Source of the DNA: Paraburkholderia sp. | Lineage (GTDB): Bacteria; Pseudomonadota; Gammaproteobacteria; Burkholderiales; Burkholderiaceae | Direction of reading: 5' to 3' | Length of the DNA stretch: 37,397 nt | Assembly (NCBI RefSeq): GCF_026225065.1 | Contig: NZ_JAMFSB010000406.1 | Coordinates: 1 to 37,397 of the forward strand | Shown: piece by piece, positions 31,775 to 37,397 of the stretch | How positions within the stretch are numbered: position 1 is the first letter of the stretch | Layout: each line of letters starts with the position of its first letter | Translations under genes and position numbers: made by a program | The notes under the pieces: model-generated | The model's input: the letters and a program-made list of their open reading frames with translations, nothing else | What the model was told of the DNA's origin: nothing | The model's database searches: none

Positions 31775-34159
31775 TCAGTCGGCCAGCGTATCGAGTTCCA
31801 GCTGGTCCGCGTCGCCGCGTGCCTGGATGCCCGCGGTGTCGACAACAAGGCTCGCCGGCAGGCTCACGATGGTCTGGAACTGGCGGAAACCGGCGCCCTT
31901 GTGGTCGTCGGTGAAGCGCAAGGCAATGCTGCCGTGCTCACGCTTGAGGAAGTCGCGCACAGCGTCCATACCGACACCGCGCCCTGATACTTCGGTAACC
32001 TTATCGGCCGTCGAGAAGCCTGGACGGAAGATCATCTCGGCGAGTTCCTCGTCGCTCAGCGCCAGATCGGCTGCGATCCAGCCCTTCTCGAGCGCCATGC
32101 CGCGAATTCGCTGCAGCGCGAGGCCGCGGCCGTCGTCGCTGAGTGTGATCTGCACCGTTGCTTCGTGCATGCCCACTTCGATATTGATCGCGCCCGCAGC
32201 GGGCTTGCCTTGCGCAGTGCGCACGTCGGCAGCTTCGAGGCCATGGTCGACGGAATTGCGCAGCAGGTGCATAAACACGTTCTTCAGCGCGCCACCCGCT
32301 TCACGGCGCAGACGGTAGCCATTGTCGTCAATCTGCACTTGCGGCGTTGACTTGCCCAGTTCCTGCGCCAGCGACGGCAGCGATTCAAGCACGCCTGACA
32401 GCGCCTCGCCCACGCTTTCCGTGCCGAGCACGCGCAAAGCCTGACGCACGTTCTGGCGCATCGACTGGAGCGCGTGCAGATCGTCGGCCTTCGCGGCTTC
32501 GAGCAAACGCAGGCTCTCCTGGATATGCGCGATGTCGACCATCAGGAAGCGCTCCGCGCTCTCGCCGCGGCTCACACCTTTGCGGCCAAGACTGACTTCG
32601 TTGATCATCGCGTAGCTTTCGACGGCGGCGCGCACACGGGCCAGTTCCTGCATCAGACTCTCCTGATCCCACGCCGCGTGCACCTCTTCCGAGTGATGCA
32701 GTTCGTGATAGCGCTGCTCCGTCTCGTGCACGATGTTGGTCAGGTGCTGCAGGTTGTAGGTCCGCGCGTTGCCCTTGATGGTGTGCATGTTGCGGAACAA
32801 CTCCGAGATCGCTGCGCGGTCCGCCTGCGAATGCTGGCGAATGATGCGCTCGTTCTCGTTGATAAAGCCTGCGGAGCTCTCGATGAAGTGGTGGAACTTC
32901 TCTTCGCTCACCGCCAGAATTTCGCCGATCATTTCGAGCTGGCGCCTCTGCTCGCCGGCCTCTGCCGCGAGCTTGCGCAACTCGGTGACGTCACGAATGC
33001 ACAGCATTAGCCGCACGATCATGTCGCTGTCGTCGGTAATGGCCGACCAGTTCAGGTCGAGAATCTTCACACGGCCGTCGGGCATGCGCTTCGAGATCTC
33101 AGTGACCAGCAAATGTTCGTTGAACGCAAAGTTGATCGCATCTTCGCCGAGACACGCAAAGCTCGCAGCATCGACTTGCGACAACACGTCCGCGCCGAGG
33201 TCGGTATCGGCGAACACCAGGTCCATCAGGCTGCGGCCAGCAATGTCGTTGGTCTCGAAGATCGCTTCCAGATAGGCGGAATACTCGGAGTGGACCACCG
33301 CCCCTTCCACCACAGTCAGAATGCCCTGTTGCATGTTCTGCAACATCGCCTGAATGTCCGCGGTCTTCTGCTTGAGCTGTAGCGAGCTTTCCTGAATCTT
33401 CTCGATCATGCCGTTGAACGCCATGATCGAGTGACCGATTTCATCCATGCGGCCCACCGGCACGCGGCGTGTGAAGTCCTGGCTCGATGCGATCTCGCTC
33501 ATCATCTCCTGCATGCGGGTCAGCGGTCGCGTGATCTGGCGGTACAGCAGCGAACCGATCGAAGTCAGCAGGATGATCGCGATACCGGTGACGATGGCAA
33601 TGGCGGTAGTGGTCGTCGCCAGCGTACCGTTCAGCGTAGTGATGGCCTCGTCTTTCTCGCGGTTCTTCTCGATACGCAGCGTCTCGACGATGCCCTCGAG
33701 CTCGTCGCGATACTGCGCCACGTTCGCGAACAGATACGCTTGCGCCAGTTCGTTCTTGCCGGCGGCCTTCATCTTGGCGGTGTCGTCGATTGCCGAGAAA
33801 TAGTTCTCGAGGCTGTCGGCGGCCTGAGATACAAGACCCTTCTGCGCCTGGCTGGCGGCGGCGTGCGCCTGCAATGCGAGCGCCTGCTGCAAGGTCGCTT
33901 TCTTTTTGGCGAGTTCGTCCTGTGCCTGCGCGACGACGTTACCGTCCGGCGCATACACGAGTGTCATGATGGCGAGCTGCACGTCCTTGACCTGGGAGAC
34001 CAGATCGGCCGAGGCGAGCGCACTGGGCACTACTCCTTCTGTGACCTGCTTGACCTCGGCAGCGCTGTGCCGGGTCTGATAGACCGCATAGCCGCCGATG
34101 GCGGACAGCGCGACGAACATCAGAATTACCAATAGCGTGATGCGATGACGGATAGTCAT
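31775..34159 (-). CDS. Transmembrane CheA-like Hpt/HATPase kinase with PAS-like domain
   Basis: This 794-residue protein has a membrane helix at about 8-28, a four-helix periplasmic-type sensor (about 30-185), a second helix (about 185-206), and a HAMP domain (about 207-260). A PAS-like domain (about 265-395) precedes the Hpt domain (about 415-520; phospho-His459 in NMHTIKGNA) and a CheA-type HATPase (about 620-770; N box Asn635 in HLLRNSVDHG, DDGRGL at 675-680, GRGVGMD near 726-732). It lacks the CheW-like P5 domain, a REC domain and a separate dimerisation domain of standard CheA. It is the first gene of the chemosensory cassette; a 49-bp gap separates it from the MCP-like gene. Confidence 0.9.
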   Translation of the reverse strand: MTIRHRITLLVILMFVALSAIGGYAVYQTRHSAAEVKQVTEGVVPSALASADLVSQVKDVQLAIMTLVYAPDGNVVAQAQDELAKKKATLQQALALQAHAAASQAQKGLVSQAADSLENYFSAIDDTAKMKAAGKNELAQAYLFANVAQYRDELEGIVETLRIEKNREKDEAITTLNGTLATTTTAIAIVTGIAIILLTSIGSLLYRQITRPLTRMQEMMSEIASSQDFTRRVPVGRMDEIGHSIMAFNGMIEKIQESSLQLKQKTADIQAMLQNMQQGILTVVEGAVVHSEYSAYLEAIFETNDIAGRSLMDLVFADTDLGADVLSQVDAASFACLGEDAINFAFNEHLLVTEISKRMPDGRVKILDLNWSAITDDSDMIVRLMLCIRDVTELRKLAAEAGEQRRQLEMIGEILAVSEEKFHHFIESSAGFINENERIIRQHSQADRAAISELFRNMHTIKGNARTYNLQHLTNIVHETEQRYHELHHSEEVHAAWDQESLMQELARVRAAVESYAMINEVSLGRKGVSRGESAERFLMVDIAHIQESLRLLEAAKADDLHALQSMRQNVRQALRVLGTESVGEALSGVLESLPSLAQELGKSTPQVQIDDNGYRLRREAGGALKNVFMHLLRNSVDHGLEAADVRTAQGKPAAGAINIEVGMHEATVQITLSDDGRGLALQRIRGMALEKGWIAADLALSDEELAEMIFRPGFSTADKVTEVSGRGVGMDAVRDFLKREHGSIALRFTDDHKGAGFRQFQTIVSLPASLVVDTAGIQARGDADQLELDTLAD

Positions 34160-34370
34160 TTGTGTAAATCCCCGAGGTCTAGCGTGTGATTTTTGCTCTT
34201 CATGAGAGCCGCCCGACCTTGTTATGTTGGTCGGAATTGTCGGGCGCCACGATTATCGTAGACCGCATGTGACAGATCGATGACTAAAGATAGCGCCCTG
34301 ATTTAAACGCCTAAGAAATTAGAGAGCAATAAAACGTAATTATTGCGAATCTTGAATATGCTCAATTTCT

Positions 34371-34385
34371 TTAGAGTTTCCCTAA
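34371..34385. promoter_or_regulatory. TTAGGGAAAC-type dyad upstream of CheA-like gene
   Basis: TTAGAGTTTCCCTAA on the plus strand is TTAGGGAAACTCTAA on the minus strand. It is part of a 6-bp inverted repeat CTTTAG/CTAAAG (34369-34387) with a 7-base spacer. It shares TTAGGGAAA with the element at 21451-21465. Confidence 0.4.
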
Positions 34386-34409
34386 AGTTTTCTTGATTGA
34401 TGCCGTTAA
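34383..34409 (+). promoter_or_regulatory. Sigma-28 (FliA)-like promoter, plus strand
   Basis: TAAAGTTT, an 11-base spacer and GCCGTTAA match the enteric/betaproteobacterial FliA consensus TAAAGTTT-N11-GCCGATAA at 15 of 16 positions. It reads away from the chemosensory operon and antisense to the small hypothetical gene at 34459-34710, towards the plus-strand gene at 34805. Overlap with the dyad at 34371 means that part of the match could be shared by chance. Confidence 0.55.
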
Positions 34410-34458
34410 TACTTCACCCCATGCGTTCCATGCCATGCGTCGTGTGCAACGTCAGGAT

Positions 34459-34710
34459 CTAGCTCAGCACCCTCAGGCGGCGCCACCGCATATCCATGTC
34501 TTTTAGCAGCGCGATGTAGCTCACGGCGCGCTCGGTACCGAGACTCGCGCTCGCAGCTTCGTTGGTCTCATTCCACAATCGCTCGAAGCGGTTCGCCGCC
34601 TCCAGTCTCGCAAGCGGCTGGTTCAACAGAACAACAAATGCAAAAGACAGTTCTTCCACGCTTCGATGCATCTGTGAATGCACCGACATCGATTTGGCAA
34701 AGTGATTCAA
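34459..34710 (-). CDS. Small hypothetical protein (83 aa)
   Basis: I do not recognise this family. The frame begins with TTG at 34710, five bases after GAGGG; an internal ATG at 34689 is an alternative. The 83 residues are helical, with no membrane segment or Cys. A weak similarity to the 102-residue protein at 26944-27252 is visible (LL-PL, then RFERLWNET versus RRLGETLWELRK), which may be chance. A sigma-28-like promoter would produce RNA antisense to this gene, so its coding status remains uncertain. Confidence 0.42.
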   Translation of the reverse strand: MNHFAKSMSVHSQMHRSVEELSFAFVVLLNQPLARLEAANRFERLWNETNEAASASLGTERAVSYIALLKDMDMRWRRLRVLS

Positions 34711-34804
34711 ACGGCCCTCAAGCGTTAGTTGTCATAGGTACGCAAAACTCCACCGGCACAATTCTCAACAAAGATTGTCACCGGAATATTACGGGGGTAG
34801 TTCA

Positions 34805-35320
34805 ATGAGCCGGAAATGCAATGTGTTGTTCCTGTGCCGCGCGAATTCTGCGCGCAGCGTCATGGCCGAAGCGCTGCTTCGCGAGCTCGGCGGCGATCGT
34901 TTTGAAGCGTTTAGCGCCGGCATTGAACCGGCCGACGACGTGCACCCCCTCACGCTTGCGCAACTACGCCCCACGATGGGCGATCTCGGCCGCGTGCGGC
35001 CAAAAAGCTGGAACGTCTATACGAAAGCAGATGCGCCCGTGATGGACGTAGTGATCGCAATGTGTGAAGAAGCCGGCGAAGCGCATGCGCCTGCATTTCC
35101 CGGCAAGCCGATCTTCTGCGAATGGAATTTTTCCGACCCGCTCGCAGCAGGCAGCGACGACGCCGAGCAAAGGCGTCTCTTTGAGCAGGTGTTCCGGCAG
35201 ATTCTGCGCCGCATAAGCGTGTTTGTCGCGCTTCCGCTGCACTCGATGAAAGCATCCGAACAACGGCTCGCTGTCAATTCGATGGACGAGCACGCCCCGC
35301 CCTCGATCGCAGTCGAATAA
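34805..35320 (+). CDS. Low-molecular-weight phosphatase / ArsC-type arsenate reductase-like protein
   Basis: The 171-residue protein starts MSRKCNVLFLCRANSARSVMAEALL, with the C-x5-R phosphate loop Cys11 to Arg17. A second acidic motif around EWNFSDPLAA supplies the general acid. These features mark the LMW protein tyrosine phosphatase / thioredoxin-coupled ArsC fold; the CRANSARS loop is closer to ArsC-type members. A tail of about 30 residues beyond the usual end is present. The ATG at 34805 is preferred to one at 34775 because GGGGG lies about 7 bases upstream and the family begins there. A PiT phosphate transporter follows, which fits phosphate or arsenate handling. Confidence 0.85.
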   Translation: MSRKCNVLFLCRANSARSVMAEALLRELGGDRFEAFSAGIEPADDVHPLTLAQLRPTMGDLGRVRPKSWNVYTKADAPVMDVVIAMCEEAGEAHAPAFPGKPIFCEWNFSDPLAAGSDDAEQRRLFEQVFRQILRRISVFVALPLHSMKASEQRLAVNSMDEHAPPSIAVE

Positions 35321-35513
35321 GCACCGAACCACAAGCGGAAATGAACCCTTCGCAGGCATGCCGCGTGCTGCCGCAGTCGTCGCACGGTGCAAAGCAGGGC
35401 ACTGTCGCTGACTTAAAAGGTTCATCGGGGCAACCTAGGATGAAACGTTCGCACTCACGGAGCAGCCAGCCGACGTCCGCGACTTTGCCCCCCACCCGCT
35501 TCCGGGAGTGCAA

Positions 35514-36938
35514 ATGCTCGTTCACTTCATGCCGTCATCCGGCATCGTCGTCGCCATGCTGGTCGTCTGTCTCGTGATGGTGCTGGCATTCGAGGCGACC
35601 AACGGATTCCACGATTCCTCCAACGCGGTCGCCACCGTCATCTACACGCAGTCGCTCAAGCCTGGCCAGGCCGTGATCTGGTCCGGCCTGATGAATTTTA
35701 TCGGGGTGATGGTGGGGGGAATTTCTGTCGCCTATGCGCTAGTCGAAATACTGCCGCCCGATGTGTTGACGCCACCGGACGGTTCACCCGCCGTCCCTAT
35801 GCTGGTGTCGATCTTCGCGGCCGCCCTGTTCCGGAACATCCTGACGTGGGCGTTTGCGATACCCAACAGCAGTTCACATTGCATCATTGGCGCGCTGATC
35901 GGCGTCGCAGCGGCCGACGCGCTGATCAAAGCGCGCAGCATGACGCAAGGGGTGGACTGGAAGCAGATCGTGATCGTGCTAAAGGGGCTTGCCATCTCGC
36001 CGATACTGGGTCTGCTGCTGGCTGGGGGACTGTACGCCATCATGCGGCTCGTCGTGCGGCGCGGTCATCTGTTCGAAGCGCCGAAGGAAGGCGAGCCACC
36101 GGTCTGGTGGCTAAGAGGGCTGCTGGTTCTCACCTGCACCACGGTCAGCTTTTCGCACGGCACCAATGACGGTCAGAAAAGCATCGGCCTCATCATGCTG
36201 ACGATTATCGGCCTGCTGCCAGCGGCCTATGCGCTCAACCCGCAGGCCACAGGTCAGATGACCGAACTCAGCCAGAACGCGGCTGCCGCAATTCCGCTGA
36301 TTCAACACTATGGCGACGACGTCAAGGATCAGGCGCTGAAGTCCGCGACCTTGCTGCAAAACGCTGGTCCGCAACTGGCCAGCGAGGCGCATGAACTCAA
36401 GACGTACGACGATTCCGCGAATTCACCGCAAACGGTGGCGGTGCGGGCACAACTGCGCGGAGCCGTGTACGATGTGCTCTCGGAACTCAAGCACGTCGGC
36501 GAGCAGAACAGCGCTAGCAAGGACGAGAAGGCGCAGGCAACGGACCTGCTAAAGAAAATGGGGCCGCCGGTGCAATATGCGCCATGGTGGGTCCGTGTGC
36601 TAAGCGCTCTATGCCTGGGTGTCGGCACGATGATTGGCTACAAACGCGTGGTACGTACGTTGGGCGAACGGCTCGGCAGGCAACATATGACGCCGGGCCA
36701 AGGGGCCAGCGCGGAACTGGTCGGCTCGGTGCTGATCGGCACGGCTGGATTTACTGGACTACCGGTCAGTACAACTCACATCATTACGTCGGGAATTGCC
36801 GGCACGATGGTAGCGGGTGGCCAAGGTGTGCAAGGCGGTATGCTATGGCGTATCGCACTCACCTGGCTGGTTACCTTGCCTGTCACGATCCTGCTTTCCG
36901 CATGTTTATTCTACTTCCTTGCGAACCCCAACCTCTGA
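35514..36938 (+). CDS. PiT-family inorganic phosphate transporter
   Basis: This 474-residue membrane protein has the paired PiT signatures: NGFHDSSNAVATVI in the first half and GTNDGQKSIG in the second. IPNSSSH and LPVSTTH repeats mirror each other, as expected from the duplicated fold. About ten helices surround a hydrophilic central loop (about 235-355, rich in charged residues). PiT proteins import phosphate, and adventitiously arsenate, with protons or metal-phosphate. GGGAG six bases before ATG 35514 favours that start over the GTG at 35508. It lies 193 bp after the ArsC-like gene. An odd feature is the long cytosolic loop. Confidence 0.93.
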   Translation: MLVHFMPSSGIVVAMLVVCLVMVLAFEATNGFHDSSNAVATVIYTQSLKPGQAVIWSGLMNFIGVMVGGISVAYALVEILPPDVLTPPDGSPAVPMLVSIFAAALFRNILTWAFAIPNSSSHCIIGALIGVAAADALIKARSMTQGVDWKQIVIVLKGLAISPILGLLLAGGLYAIMRLVVRRGHLFEAPKEGEPPVWWLRGLLVLTCTTVSFSHGTNDGQKSIGLIMLTIIGLLPAAYALNPQATGQMTELSQNAAAAIPLIQHYGDDVKDQALKSATLLQNAGPQLASEAHELKTYDDSANSPQTVAVRAQLRGAVYDVLSELKHVGEQNSASKDEKAQATDLLKKMGPPVQYAPWWVRVLSALCLGVGTMIGYKRVVRTLGERLGRQHMTPGQGASAELVGSVLIGTAGFTGLPVSTTHIITSGIAGTMVAGGQGVQGGMLWRIALTWLVTLPVTILLSACLFYFLANPNL

Positions 36939-36980
36939 CGACCAACACGCGCGCGGCGCCGGTTCCGCGCAACGCTCCGA

Positions 36981-36995
36981 GCCCCCGGCGGGGGC
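36981..36995. terminator. GC-rich hairpin after PiT gene
   Basis: GCCCCC and GGGGGC pair around a 3-base GGC loop, 42 bp past the transporter stop. No U-tract follows, so termination strength is doubtful. Confidence 0.3.
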
Positions 36996-37008
36996 CTGGG
37001 CGAAACTC

Positions 37009-37397
37009 ATGACGCGACTGCACATCCGTCATGCGGCAACCACGCTGGCCGTACTCGGCGTGGGACTCGCAATGGGTGCGCCGTTCATCCTCGGCGCGCA
37101 TGACGTGCTGAACGGTTTGCGCAGCGTGTCCCTGCAGATCTTTGCAGCGCTGGCGGCAAGCGCCGCGCTAAGCGCTGCGGCCAAGGCGGGCAAGCTGCAT
37201 CTGATGCAAGGCGCACTTGGCCTGCGGTTGCGCTTCCTGCGCACGCTGACGATTACCGTCGTCACCGATTTCGCGTTCCTCGTCTCGCCGCTGGGCGCGG
37301 CGGGCTATGGCGTGAACATGGGCCTGCTGCAGCGTTCGGGGGCTTCGTGGGCACTCGCCACCACGGTAGTCGGCGCGGACCAGGCACTCGACCTGAC
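37009..37397 (+). CDS. Flippase-like (UPF0104/LPG synthase TM-type) membrane protein, 5' part
   Basis: The frame from ATG 37009 stays open to the window end (129 residues plus two bases). It begins MTRLHIRHAATTLAVLGVGLAMG and shows at least three hydrophobic helices, with SPLGAAGYGVNMGLLQRSGASWALATTVVGADQALDL near the end. That last stretch resembles the loop-helix of UPF0104 / lysylphosphatidylglycerol-synthase transmembrane proteins. The C-terminal part is missing, so the class is tentative; it is not in doubt that it is a membrane protein. It follows the phosphate transporter on the same strand after 70 bp. Confidence 0.65.
   Translation, partial: MTRLHIRHAATTLAVLGVGLAMGAPFILGAHDVLNGLRSVSLQIFAALAASAALSAAAKAGKLHLMQGALGLRLRFLRTLTITVVTDFAFLVSPLGAAGYGVNMGLLQRSGASWALATTVVGADQALDL

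Larger units (their letters stand above)
34160..34458. other. AT-rich upstream region of chemosensory operon
   Basis: This roughly 300-bp region is clearly more AT-rich than its surroundings. It contains the 34371-34385 dyad and a plus-strand sigma-28-like promoter. I see no credible coding region: plus-strand frames after 34421 are tiny. Confidence 0.6.

Noticed and set aside
1..37397. CRISPR array, tRNA, insertion sequence or prophage
   Set aside because: No spaced direct repeats, cloverleaf-like genes, transposase, integrase or phage motifs were seen on either strand.

Overview
The window is GC-rich, densely packed chromosomal DNA, most likely from a Paraburkholderia/Burkholderia-type betaproteobacterium. 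This is inferred from codon use, the many ATGA-overlapping operons, PotABCD-type ABC importers, and GntR, LysR and NarL regulators; no rRNA, tRNA or housekeeping marker fixes the genus. I see no transposases, tRNAs, CRISPR arrays or clear pseudogenes.

Region 1 (1-4770 and 4822-11653) is a catabolic island. After the tail of a GntR/FCD regulator and a DUF1989 protein come two minus-strand units on either side of a GntR/FCD regulator (4021-4713). One unit is DUF1185 protein, alpha/beta hydrolase and flavin reductase with a degenerate Nudix-like tail. The other is LLM-class flavin monooxygenase, aldehyde dehydrogenase, NIPSNAP protein and a complete PotABCD-like importer. The two units together hold a two-component flavin monooxygenase and its reductase. 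A dyad of the form TATGG-TATT-CCATA precedes both units, and a close variant precedes the regulator itself. One copy sits inside a perfect 19-bp inverted repeat at 11785-11826. This looks like a single regulon for uptake and oxidative breakdown of an unidentified small molecule.

Region 2 (12090-20832) is a second importer with oxidative enzymes. A substrate-binding protein and a GMC oxidoreductase lie on the plus strand. They converge, with an 80-bp overlap, on a minus-strand operon of ATPase, haloacid-dehalogenase-like HAD protein, FAD-dependent amine oxidase and two permeases. A divergent LysR/GcvA-like regulator heads the operon.

Region 3 (20866-26913) holds two small unknown proteins and a three-gene phosphorelay set: a transmembrane hybrid kinase, a REC-PAS-HisKA_3 kinase and a NarL-type regulator, all joined by ATGA overlaps. 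A periplasmic solute-binding protein is divergent to the kinase. Region 4 (26944-29763) holds a small unknown protein, an ABC-2 exporter pair and a PaaI-like thioesterase.

Region 5 (30043-34159) is a compact, unusual chemosensory cassette. It encodes a membrane-anchored CheA-like kinase with Hpt and HATPase domains but no CheW-like domain, a minimal methyl-accepting-type protein, a CheC/CheX-like phosphatase candidate and CheY. No CheW, CheR or CheB is nearby. Region 6 (34459-37397) has a small unknown protein, a low-molecular-weight phosphatase/ArsC-like protein, a PiT phosphate transporter and the start of a flippase-like membrane protein. A near-consensus sigma-28 promoter and a recurring TTAGGGAAATCC-like dyad occur in regions 3 to 6.
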